Source: Pseudomonas mandelii
Lineage (GTDB): Bacteria; Pseudomonadota; Gammaproteobacteria; Pseudomonadales; Pseudomonadaceae
Length of the DNA stretch: 64,000 nt
Assembly (NCBI RefSeq): GCF_024138395.1
Contig: NZ_JAMYDU010000002.1
Location: forward strand, 248,001-312,000
Direction of reading: 5' to 3'
Under the pieces are notes generated by a model that was not told the DNA's origin, did not search any database, and saw nothing but the letters and a program-made list of their open reading frames with translations. Of this stretch, positions 15,482-23,846 are shown in pieces. The position numbers were made by a program, and so were the translations under genes. Every line of letters starts with the position of its first letter. Positions within the stretch are counted from its first letter, which is position 1.

Positions 15482-18133
15482 ATGATCAACGTAGACCTGC
15501 AACAACTCATCCAGGCGCTGGACGCCGAAACCCGCCGTGATCTGGAGCGTTCGGCCGAGCGTTGCGTCGCCCGTGGCGGCAGCAAGATCCTCGTCGAAGA
15601 CTTGATGCTCGGCCTGCTGGAGCGTCCGAACGGCTTACTCGCACGCGCGTTGCAGGACGCCGATGTCGATGCCGGTGAACTCAGCGCCGCGCTGCAATCG
15701 CGGGTCGAACACAGCGCTTCGCGCAACCCGGTGTTCGCCCCGGAACTGGTGCAGTGGCTGCAAGATGCGCTGCTGGTGGCCAACCTCGAACTGGGTCAGA
15801 CCCAGGTTGAAGACGCTGCGCTGATCCTCGCTCTGCTGCGCAATCCGATGCGCTACGCAGGCAGTCGCTATCAGCCGCTGCTCGCCAAGCTGAACATCGA
15901 TCGCCTGAAAGAATTTGCCCTGTCGCAACAGGAGCAACCGGCGGCTAACGGCAAACCGGCGGCGCAGGGCGAATCGCTGTTGCAGCGCTTCACCCACAAC
16001 CTGACCCAACAGGCCCGCGACGGCAAACTCGACCCGGTGCTGTGCCGCGATGGCGCGATCCGGCAGATGGTCGACATCCTCGCCCGTCGCCGCAAGAACA
16101 ACCCGATCGTGGTCGGTGAAGCCGGCGTCGGCAAAACGGCAATCGTCGAAGGCTTGGCGTCGCGCATCGCAGCCGGTGAAGTGCCACAGGTACTCAAAGG
16201 TGTCGAATTGCTGTCGCTGGACATGGGCCTGTTGCAGGCTGGCGCCAGCGTCAAAGGTGAATTCGAACGTCGCCTCAAAGGCGTGATCGACGAAGTCAAA
16301 GCCTCGCCGAAACCAATCATCTTGTTCATCGACGAAGCTCACACCCTGATCGGCGCAGGCGGCAATGCCGGTGGTTCCGACGCGGCCAACTTGCTGAAAC
16401 CGGCCCTGGCCCGTGGCGAGTTGCGCACCATCGCCGCCACCACGTGGGCGGAGTACAAAAAATACTTCGAAAAAGACCCGGCCCTGGCCCGTCGTTTCCA
16501 ACCGGTGCAACTGCACGAACCGACCGTCAGCGAAGCGGTGACCATCCTGCGTGGTCTGGCCCAGGTTTACGAGAAGAGCCACGGCATCTACCTGCGTGAT
16601 GACGCGGTGGTGGCGGCGGCCGAGTTGTCTGCCCGTTACCTGGCAGGTCGTCAGCTGCCGGACAAAGCCGTCGACGTGCTCGACACCGCTTGCGCCCGCG
16701 TGCGCATCAGCCTCGCCGCCGCCCCGGAAAGCCTGGAACGTCTGCGTGGCGAACTGGCCGAAGGTGGTCGTCAACGCCAGGCCCTGCGTCGCGACGCCGA
16801 GGCCGGTCTGCTGATCGATCATGAAGCACTGGATGCTCTGGAAGATCGCCTGGCCGACGCCGAAGACGAAATGGTCGCTCTGGAAACTCTCTGGACCGAG
16901 CAGAAAGCACTGGCCGAGCGCCTGCTGGAGCTGCGTCAGCAACTGGCCAAGGCTCGCGAAGCCGCTGCCGTTGAACCGACCATCACGGTCGAAGAAGACG
17001 CTGAAGGCACCGTGATTGAAACCCTGCCAGTAGACGAAGCACAAAGCGTCGCGTCCCTGGAAACTGCGCTGAACGAAACCCACCGCGCCCTGACCGAAGC
17101 TCAAGTCAAAGAACGTCTGGTCAGCTTCGAAGTCTGCCCGCGTCTGGTGGCCGAAGTGATCAGCGCCTGGACCGGCGTGCCATTGGCCCAACTGGCTCGG
17201 GAACACAATGCCAAGGTCGCGAGCTTCGCCACCGACCTGCGCACCCGTATTCGTGGTCAGGAGCAAGCGGTTCATGCCCTTGACCGTTCGATGCGCGCCA
17301 CTGCCGCTGGCCTAAACAAACCCGATGCTCCGGTCGGCGTGTTCCTGCTGGTTGGTCCAAGCGGTGTCGGCAAGACCGAAACCGCCCTGGCCCTGGCCGA
17401 CTTGCTCTACGGCGGTGATCGCTTCATCACCACTATCAACATGTCCGAGTTCCAGGAGAAGCACACCGTCTCCCGTCTGATCGGTGCGCCACCGGGCTAC
17501 GTCGGTTACGGCGAGGGCGGGATGCTCACCGAAGCCGTGCGCCAGAAGCCGTACTCGGTGGTGCTGCTCGATGAAGTCGAGAAAGCAGACCCGGACGTGC
17601 TCAACCTGTTCTACCAAATCTTCGACAAAGGCGTGGCCAACGACGGGGAAGGTCGCGAGATCGACTTCCGCAACACGCTGATCCTGATGACCTCGAACCT
17701 GGGCAGCGACCGCATCAGCGAACTCTGCGAAAACGGTGCGCGGCCGACTGCCGAAGTCCTCGAAGAAACCATTCGCCCAGTGCTCAGCAAGCATTTCAAA
17801 CCGGCGCTGCTGGCGCGGATGCGTGTGGTGCCTTACTACCCGGTCGGCGGCCCGGTGCTGCGCGAGCTGATCGAAATCAAACTGGGTCGTTTGGGCGAAC
17901 GCCTGAACCGTCGTCAGCTGGATTTCACTTACTCCCAGGATCTCGTCGATCACTTGGCCGAACGCTGCACCCAAAGCGACAGCGGCGCGCGCCTGATCGA
18001 CCACTTGCTCGACCTGCACGTGCTGCCGCTGGTGGCTGACCGTTTGCTCGACGCCATGGCCACTGGTGAAAGCCTCAAGCGCGTGCATGCGACGCTCGAC
18101 GGCAATGCCAGCGTGATGTGCGAGTTCGCCTGA
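15482..18133 (+). CDS. clpV: T6SS sheath-disassembly ATPase ClpV (TssH)
   Basis: 883 residues. I prefer the ATG at 15482 (AAGGA 7 nt upstream) over a GTG at 15476, which would sit directly on the ribosome site. Domains: N-domain that binds TssC (1-160), AAA+ module 1 with Walker A GEAGVGKT (about 212) and Walker B ILFIDEAH, a coiled-coil middle domain, and AAA+ module 2 with GPSGVGKT (about 625) and VVLLDEVEKAD. It recycles contracted TssB/TssC sheaths. The position after tssG matches the P. aeruginosa H2 cluster. Confidence 0.95.
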   Translation: MINVDLQQLIQALDAETRRDLERSAERCVARGGSKILVEDLMLGLLERPNGLLARALQDADVDAGELSAALQSRVEHSASRNPVFAPELVQWLQDALLVANLELGQTQVEDAALILALLRNPMRYAGSRYQPLLAKLNIDRLKEFALSQQEQPAANGKPAAQGESLLQRFTHNLTQQARDGKLDPVLCRDGAIRQMVDILARRRKNNPIVVGEAGVGKTAIVEGLASRIAAGEVPQVLKGVELLSLDMGLLQAGASVKGEFERRLKGVIDEVKASPKPIILFIDEAHTLIGAGGNAGGSDAANLLKPALARGELRTIAATTWAEYKKYFEKDPALARRFQPVQLHEPTVSEAVTILRGLAQVYEKSHGIYLRDDAVVAAAELSARYLAGRQLPDKAVDVLDTACARVRISLAAAPESLERLRGELAEGGRQRQALRRDAEAGLLIDHEALDALEDRLADAEDEMVALETLWTEQKALAERLLELRQQLAKAREAAAVEPTITVEEDAEGTVIETLPVDEAQSVASLETALNETHRALTEAQVKERLVSFEVCPRLVAEVISAWTGVPLAQLAREHNAKVASFATDLRTRIRGQEQAVHALDRSMRATAAGLNKPDAPVGVFLLVGPSGVGKTETALALADLLYGGDRFITTINMSEFQEKHTVSRLIGAPPGYVGYGEGGMLTEAVRQKPYSVVLLDEVEKADPDVLNLFYQIFDKGVANDGEGREIDFRNTLILMTSNLGSDRISELCENGARPTAEVLEETIRPVLSKHFKPALLARMRVVPYYPVGGPVLRELIEIKLGRLGERLNRRQLDFTYSQDLVDHLAERCTQSDSGARLIDHLLDLHVLPLVADRLLDAMATGESLKRVHATLDGNASVMCEFA

Positions 18134-18143
18134 GGTGGGTGTG

Positions 18144-19664
18144 ATGTTCACTCAAGTGCCGCAACCGCTGGTCTATGCCGAAGCCTTGCTGGCGCAGTTC
18201 GCCAGCCTGTCGCGCGCGGCGGACGGTGCTGCGTTGCTGGGTGACTTCGTGCGCGGGTTGGCCGAGCTCAGCGGTTGCGAATTGACGCAACTGTATCTGC
18301 TGGACGCGACCCACACCTGTCTGGGGATGAACGCCGAGTGCCTGAATGGCATTCTGCAACCCCGGGAAGGGGCGAGCCTGCCGGCGGATTACAACGGTGA
18401 ACAATTGCTGCAGTTCGCCCTGTGCCAGAACCGCGTGGTGTGCCTCAGCGAGCTGAGCGGCAGCCTGCACGAAACCAGCTTTCTGCCGCTCCAGGCCACG
18501 CCTTGGCAGTCGCTGTTGTGCGTGCCGTTGGTCAATCAACAAAAGGCTGTCGAAGGTTTGTTGCTGTGCGCCAGTCGCCGGCAGATCGACCTGCAAGGCT
18601 TTGCCGATTCCCTCAGTCAACTGGGCTCGTTCGTGCTCGGTCAACTGCACTTGCTGCAGCGTTTGCGTCAGCCGAGCGGCGATGTTCGACCGGCGCCGGT
18701 CAATGTCCCGAGCGCCAGCGGTTATGGCTTGATCGGCAAGAGCGCGGCGATGCGCCAGACCTATTCGCTGATCAGCAAAGTTTTGCACAGCCCGTACACC
18801 GTGCTGTTGCGCGGCGAGACCGGCACCGGCAAGGAAGTGGTCGCGCGGGCGATTCACGATTGCGGCCCGCGACGTTCCCAGGCGTTCATCGTGCAGAACT
18901 GCGCGGCGTTCCCCGAGAACCTGCTGGAAAGCGAACTGTTCGGCTACCGCAAAGGTGCCTTCACCGGCGCCGACCGCGACCGTGCCGGGCTGTTTGACGC
19001 GGCCAATGGCGGCACCTTATTGCTCGATGAAATCGGCGACATGCCGTTGTCGCTGCAAGCCAAGTTGTTGCGCGTGTTGCAGGAAGGCGAGATCCGCCCG
19101 TTGGGTTCCAACGATACCCACAAAATCGACGTGCGCATCATCGCCGCGACGCACCGGGATTTGTCGGTGCTGGTCAGCGAAGGCAAGTTCCGCGAGGACT
19201 TGTACTACCGCCTCGCGCAATTCCCGATCGAGTTGCCGGCCCTGCGTCAGCGCGAAGGCGACATCCTCGACCTGGCCCGGCACTTCGCCGACAAGGCGTG
19301 CGCGTTTCTGCAACGGGATGCGGTGCGTTGGTCCGACGCGGCGCTGGATCACCTGTCCGGTTATGCCTTCCCCGGCAACGTGCGTGAACTCAAAGGTCTG
19401 GTCGAGCGCGCGGTATTGCTGTGCGAAGGCGGCGAGTTGCTGGCCGAGCATTTCTCCCTGCGCATGGAAGCCATGCCGGAAGACAACAGCGGCCTGAACC
19501 TGCGCGAACGCCTGGAACAGGTCGAGCGCAGTTTGCTGCTCGACTGCCTGCGCAAAAACGACGGCAACCAGACCCTCGCCGCCCGCGAACTCGGGTTGCC
19601 ACGGCGCACGCTGCTGTATCGCCTCGGGCGCCTGAATATCAATTTGGGTGATTTCGATGGGTAG
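18144..19664 (+). CDS. sfa2: Sigma-54-dependent activator (Sfa2-like)
   Basis: 506 residues from the ATG at 18144. An N-terminal GAF-like sensor (about 1-170) is followed by an AAA+ domain with Walker A GETGTGKE (about 224), an intact GAFTGA loop (about 271) that contacts sigma-54, and GTLLLDEIGDMPL as Walker B. A C-terminal Fis-type helix-turn-helix ends the protein (NQTLAARELGLPRRTLLYRLG). In P. aeruginosa H2 and H3 clusters Sfa proteins sit at this place after clpV. The signal sensed is unknown. I could not find a clear sigma-54 promoter in the window, so its targets may lie elsewhere. Confidence 0.9.
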   Translation: MFTQVPQPLVYAEALLAQFASLSRAADGAALLGDFVRGLAELSGCELTQLYLLDATHTCLGMNAECLNGILQPREGASLPADYNGEQLLQFALCQNRVVCLSELSGSLHETSFLPLQATPWQSLLCVPLVNQQKAVEGLLLCASRRQIDLQGFADSLSQLGSFVLGQLHLLQRLRQPSGDVRPAPVNVPSASGYGLIGKSAAMRQTYSLISKVLHSPYTVLLRGETGTGKEVVARAIHDCGPRRSQAFIVQNCAAFPENLLESELFGYRKGAFTGADRDRAGLFDAANGGTLLLDEIGDMPLSLQAKLLRVLQEGEIRPLGSNDTHKIDVRIIAATHRDLSVLVSEGKFREDLYYRLAQFPIELPALRQREGDILDLARHFADKACAFLQRDAVRWSDAALDHLSGYAFPGNVRELKGLVERAVLLCEGGELLAEHFSLRMEAMPEDNSGLNLRERLEQVERSLLLDCLRKNDGNQTLAARELGLPRRTLLYRLGRLNINLGDFDG

Positions 19665-19701
19665 GCAAAAGACCGTCGATTTCACCTCATTCGCTTCTGA
19701 T

Positions 19702-19726
19702 AGCGCCGCCCAAACGGGTCGGCGCT
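19702..19726 (+). terminator. Hairpin after sfa
   Basis: Stem AGCGCCG / CGGCGCT with an 11-nt loop, followed by TTGTGCTTTGTC. It may separate the first half of the operon from the orfX-fha half; the T-run is interrupted, so termination may be partial. Confidence 0.5.
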
Positions 19727-19757
19727 TTGTGCTTTGTCTACCCCTGGAGACCCTCTG

Positions 19758-19898
19758 ATGTCTGTTCGTCACTGGCAAGCCGTCCTGCTGGCCCTCGTCG
19801 TTCTATGCGGCCTCGGCGGCTGTAGCGGCAATTACAAATACAACGACAACACCTATCGCCCATTGGGTGATCCGCAGGCGGTCAATCGCGGCAAGTGA
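19758..19898 (+). CDS. Small T6SS-linked lipoprotein (OrfX-like)
   Basis: 46 residues. A signal peptide ends in the lipobox GLGGC (Cys about residue 22), leaving a mature peptide of about 25 residues (SGNYKYNDNTYRPLGDPQ and a short basic tail). This matches in position and form the orfX gene (PA1664) between sfa2 and fha2 in the P. aeruginosa H2 cluster. It is preceded by CTGGAGA and followed after 17 bp by fha. Function unknown; being a lipoprotein beside TssJ it may act in the envelope complex. Confidence 0.75.
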   Translation: MSVRHWQAVLLALVVLCGLGGCSGNYKYNDNTYRPLGDPQAVNRGK

Positions 19899-19915
19899 CC
19901 GCAAGGAGTATCACC

Positions 19916-21112
19916 ATGGAACTGGTTTTCGAAATGCTGAACACCAAGCAGTTCGTGCCCACGGATTTGTGCCAGAAGACCTTCAAGCAGGCCGGTGGCG
20001 TGATCGGCCGGGGCGAGGATTGCGACTGGATCATTCCCGACCGCAAGCGTCACCTGTCCAACCACCACGCGGTGATCAGCTACCGCGAAGGCACGTTTTT
20101 CCTGACAGATACCAGCAGCAACGGTATCCAGGACAGCGACAGCGGCGCGCGCCTGCGCAAGGGCGAGCCGATGCGCATCGAGCACGGCAGCGTGTATGTG
20201 CTGGGTGACTTTGAGATCCGCGCGCGTCTGGTGCGCGACCCGGCGACGTTCGACGTTGAAGTCGGTCGTCCGCAGGCCGCGGGCAGCATCATTCCGGACG
20301 ATGCGTTCCTCGATCTCGACCCACTGAATGCCCTCGACCAGCAAGAGCGCGTGTACTCGGAAATCGATGAACTGATTTCCCCGAGCACCACGATCGAAGA
20401 CACCCGTCAGCGTGCCGACTATGCGCGCATCGACATGGAAAGCCTGATGGTCCCGGAGCTGATCGATGCCCCGGCAGAGCCCGCACCGGCGCCTCCGCCG
20501 AAAGCGGTCGAACGTCAGAGCGAAGGGTTCTGGGAACACTTCGGTGCCGCCCTCGGCGTGGATCTCAAAGGCCTCGACCACGACGCCCGCGAAGCCCTGG
20601 CGCTGAACGCCGCGCGCTTGCTCAAGCAAAGCGTCGGCGGTTTGCAGCAGAGCCTGCGCACCCGCAGTGAACTGAAAAACGAACTGCGCCTGGCCCAGAC
20701 CACCGTGCAAGGCACTCACAAGAACCCGCTGAAATTCGCCGTCGATGCCGGCGAAGCGCTGGGCATTCTGTTGCAGGGCAACAAGCCGGGTCAGTTGCCG
20801 GCGGAGCAAGCGATCTCCCGCGCGTTCCGCGATTTGCAAGCGCATCAGGTCGCATTGCTGACCGCCAGCCGCGCCGCCGTTCGCGGCACCCTGGAGCACT
20901 TCTCGCCGCAACAGCTGACCCTGCGTTTCGAGCGTGACAACAAGCCGTTGCTCGCGACCTCCGGCAGTCGCTGGAGGGCTTACGGCCGTTATCACCAGGC
21001 CCTGCGTCAGGACGATGACTGGAGCGAGCGACTGTTGGCCCGCGACTTCGCTCAGGCCTACGAAGAACAGATCCGCCTGATTTCCACCCTACACACCGAC
21101 CACCAAGGATGA
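19916..21112 (+). CDS. fha2: FHA-domain T6SS regulator (Fha2/TagH-like)
   Basis: 398 residues from the ATG at 19916, which follows AAGGAG. The N-terminal FHA domain (about residues 15-100) has the expected GVIGRGEDCDW, RHLSNHHAVI and DTSSNGIQ. The second half (from about 200) is a helical TagH C-terminal region (EGFWEHFGAALGVDLKGL). FHA proteins bind phosphothreonine, so this is the expected reader of the kinase/phosphatase pair encoded at 27371-29127. The stop overlaps the start region of tssJ. Confidence 0.9.
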   Translation: MELVFEMLNTKQFVPTDLCQKTFKQAGGVIGRGEDCDWIIPDRKRHLSNHHAVISYREGTFFLTDTSSNGIQDSDSGARLRKGEPMRIEHGSVYVLGDFEIRARLVRDPATFDVEVGRPQAAGSIIPDDAFLDLDPLNALDQQERVYSEIDELISPSTTIEDTRQRADYARIDMESLMVPELIDAPAEPAPAPPPKAVERQSEGFWEHFGAALGVDLKGLDHDAREALALNAARLLKQSVGGLQQSLRTRSELKNELRLAQTTVQGTHKNPLKFAVDAGEALGILLQGNKPGQLPAEQAISRAFRDLQAHQVALLTASRAAVRGTLEHFSPQQLTLRFERDNKPLLATSGSRWRAYGRYHQALRQDDDWSERLLARDFAQAYEEQIRLISTLHTDHQG

Positions 21113-21117
21113 TGCGC

Positions 21118-21618
21118 ATGTCTCGCTGCTCGACCGCTTTTTTCAAGACGCTGACTGCGCTCACTGCCCTCGTGCTGCTGGCCGGTTGCTCGTCGCTATC
21201 GCCGTATTCCACCGTGACCAAACTCAACCTGAAGCTGACCGCCAGCGATCAGTTGAACCCCGACCTCAACGGTCGTCCGTCGCCGATTGTCGTGCGCCTG
21301 TTGGAGCTCAAGCACCCGGTGACGTTCGAGAACGCTGATTTCTTCAGCCTCTACGAACGCGCCAAGGAATCCCTGGTCCCGGACCTGGTGGCCAGCGAAG
21401 AACTCGAACTGCGTCCGGGTGAAACCATCGAACTCAAGCTCAGTGTGGAAGAGGGTAGCCGTTACGTCGGCGTGCTCGCGGCTTACCGCGACCTGCCGGA
21501 AACCAAATGGCGCTACACCGTGCAAATCACTCCGCTGGAAGTCACCGTGGCTGACCTGACCCTCGATCAGGCCGGCATCCGAAATACCCATGAAACGCTC
21601 GCCAAGGCAGATGACTGA
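21118..21618 (+). CDS. tssJ: T6SS outer-membrane lipoprotein TssJ
   Basis: 166 residues from the ATG at 21118, the one with proper spacing (8 nt) from AAGGA; two ATGs at 21109 and 21112 overlap that site. The lipobox is LLAGC. The mature part has the TssJ transthyretin-like beta fold (KLNLKLTASDQLNPDLNGRP, SPIVVRLLELK, ADFFSLYERAKESL). TssJ anchors the TssL/TssM membrane complex to the outer membrane. Confidence 0.92.
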   Translation: MSRCSTAFFKTLTALTALVLLAGCSSLSPYSTVTKLNLKLTASDQLNPDLNGRPSPIVVRLLELKHPVTFENADFFSLYERAKESLVPDLVASEELELRPGETIELKLSVEEGSRYVGVLAAYRDLPETKWRYTVQITPLEVTVADLTLDQAGIRNTHETLAKADD

Positions 21619-21620
21619 AC

Positions 21621-22952
21621 ATGAATGCGCATAAAGTCATTTGGCAGGAAGGCATGCTGCTGCGCCCGCAGCACTTCCAGCACAACGATCGTTACTACGA
21701 CCACCAGATGAAGACCCGCACCCAGTTGCTGGGCAGTTACACCTGGGGCTTCCTCAACCTGGAAATCGACTTGCAGTTCCTCAACATGGGCAAACTGGTG
21801 ATCAGCCAGGCCTCGGGGATTCTGCCGGACGGCAGCCTGTTCGAACTGGGTGGCAACACCGAGCCGCTGGCCCTGGACGTGCCGCCGAACACTGGCAACA
21901 CGCCAATCTATCTGGCGCTGCCACTGGTGACCGGTAACCACATCGAGTCTCGCCGTCCGGAGCAATCCGACGTGCTGGCGCGCTACACCGCGTACGACGC
22001 GGAAGTCGCCGACTCCAACGCCGGCGACGACTCCGCCAGCCAGGTCAGCTGCGGTCGTCCGGACTTCAAACTGTTGCTCGGCGAGCAGCAGAGCGACCAG
22101 GCCTACGTGAAGCTGAAGATCTGCGAAGTGCTCGACACCACGCCCGACGGCGTGATCAGCCTCGATCCGGACTTCGTGCCGACCTACATTCAGGCGCATT
22201 CGTCCAGCTACCTGCTGTCGTGCCTCAAAGAAGTCATCAGCATGCTCGGCCACCGGGGCGACACCATCGCCGAGCGGATTCGCTCCAACGGTAAGGTCGG
22301 TGGCGCGGAAGTCGGCGACTTCATGATGCTGCAACTGATCAACCGCACCGAGCTGTTGCTGCGCCATTACCTCGGCCTGGAACAGGTTCACCCGGAAGAG
22401 TTGTACCGCACGCTGCTGACCATGCTCGGTGATCTGGCGACGTTTTCCAGCGAGAGCAAACGCCCGCGTCTGGACAGCCGTTACCAGCACAGCGACCAGG
22501 GCGCCAGCTTCCGCAAACTGATGGAAGCGATTCGTCAGGTGCTGTCGATGGTGCTCGAACAGCACGCCATCGAACTGGTGCTGCAAGCGCGTCAGTACGG
22601 GATCATCGTGTCGCCATTGCACGACCACAAACTGTTGGGCTCGGCCTCGTTCGTGCTCGCGGCCAGTGCCAACTGCGACTCCGAAGAACTGCGTCATCGC
22701 TTGCCGGCGCACCTCAAGGTCGGCCCGGTGGAGCGCATCCGCCAACTGGTCAACCTGCATCTGCCGGGCATCAAGGTCAAACCGTTGCCGGTGGCCCCAC
22801 GGCAGATCGCGTTCCACTCCAACAAAACCTATTTCATCCTCGAACTCAGTTCCGAAGACCTGGCGCAACTGGAGCGCTCCGGCGGCTTCGCGTTCCACGT
22901 GTCCGGCGAATTCGCCGAGCTTGAACTGAAATTCTGGGCCATCAGGAACTGA
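21621..22952 (+). CDS. tssK: T6SS baseplate-membrane connector TssK
   Basis: 443 residues, standard length. Starts with the TssK signature KVIWQEGMLLRPQHFQHNDRY and carries HSSSYLLSCLKEVISMLGHRG and a C-terminal domain (IAFHSNKTYFILELSSEDL). TssK links the baseplate to TssL and TssM. The gene begins 3 bp after the tssJ stop. Confidence 0.96.
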   Translation: MNAHKVIWQEGMLLRPQHFQHNDRYYDHQMKTRTQLLGSYTWGFLNLEIDLQFLNMGKLVISQASGILPDGSLFELGGNTEPLALDVPPNTGNTPIYLALPLVTGNHIESRRPEQSDVLARYTAYDAEVADSNAGDDSASQVSCGRPDFKLLLGEQQSDQAYVKLKICEVLDTTPDGVISLDPDFVPTYIQAHSSSYLLSCLKEVISMLGHRGDTIAERIRSNGKVGGAEVGDFMMLQLINRTELLLRHYLGLEQVHPEELYRTLLTMLGDLATFSSESKRPRLDSRYQHSDQGASFRKLMEAIRQVLSMVLEQHAIELVLQARQYGIIVSPLHDHKLLGSASFVLAASANCDSEELRHRLPAHLKVGPVERIRQLVNLHLPGIKVKPLPVAPRQIAFHSNKTYFILELSSEDLAQLERSGGFAFHVSGEFAELELKFWAIRN

Positions 22953-22957
22953 CCGAC

Positions 22958-23833
22958 ATGATCAAGGACATGGAATACAACCAGGACGACAAAACCGTCC
23001 TGCTCGACCGTCAGGGCCACGGCCCGGCGTCGAGTCCGCTGACTGACTTCGCTGCACCGCCGCGTTTCGAACAGCTGGAAGAACGGATGATCTACGCCGC
23101 ACGCCTGCGTCCGGCCGAAGCGTTCAACATCAGCCTCAATTCGCTGGTGGCCGCTGCGTCCGAACTGTTGTCGGAAGTGGTTCGCCTGAAGCACAGCGAC
23201 ACCCGCGAAGACCTGTACGCGCTCAACGAGCGACTGACCGCCGGGCTGAAGCTGTTTGAAGTACGCGCGCTGCACAACGGCGCCGAAAGCAGCCAGGTAA
23301 TGGCCGCGCGTTATGTGCTCTGCACCGTGGTCGACGAAGCTGTCGTCACCACGCCGTGGGGCAACGAAAGCGAGTGGTCGCAGATGAGCTTGCTCAGCAG
23401 CTTCCACAACGAAACCTTCGGTGGCGAGAAGTTCTTCCAGCTGCTGGATCGCTTGTCGAAAAACCCGGTCAAGCACCTGCCGATGCTGGAGCTGATGTAC
23501 CTGTGCCTGTCCCTCGGTTTCGAAGGCAAGTATCGGGTACAAGCGCGCGGCATGCTCGAACTCGAAGGCATCCGCGACGCCTTGTATCGACAGATTCGTC
23601 AACTGCGCGGTGACGTGCCGCGTGAGCTGTCGCCGCATTGGGAAGGCTTGAACGATCAACGCCGCAGCCTGGTGCGCATCGTGCCGGCGTGGATGGTGGT
23701 GCTGTTCACCGTGGTCTGCCTGGTGGTGATGTATTCGGGCTTCGCTTGGGTGCTGGGCGAGCAACGCGAAACCGTTCTGCAACCTTATCAGCCGCTAGAT
23801 TCGGCCGCGGTCCAGCCGCAGTCGAAGCCGTAA
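22958..23833 (+). CDS. tssL: T6SS inner-membrane protein TssL (DotU/IcmH family)
   Basis: 291 residues. A cytoplasmic DotU domain with VLCTVVDEAVVTTPWGNES and FHNETFGGEKFFQLL, followed by one C-terminal membrane segment (MVVLFTVVCLVVMYSGFAWVL) and a short periplasmic tail. No OmpA-type peptidoglycan-binding domain is fused. It forms the envelope complex with TssM and TssJ. Confidence 0.94.
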   Translation: MIKDMEYNQDDKTVLLDRQGHGPASSPLTDFAAPPRFEQLEERMIYAARLRPAEAFNISLNSLVAAASELLSEVVRLKHSDTREDLYALNERLTAGLKLFEVRALHNGAESSQVMAARYVLCTVVDEAVVTTPWGNESEWSQMSLLSSFHNETFGGEKFFQLLDRLSKNPVKHLPMLELMYLCLSLGFEGKYRVQARGMLELEGIRDALYRQIRQLRGDVPRELSPHWEGLNDQRRSLVRIVPAWMVVLFTVVCLVVMYSGFAWVLGEQRETVLQPYQPLDSAAVQPQSKP

Positions 23834-23846
23834 ACAGGGACGTGTG

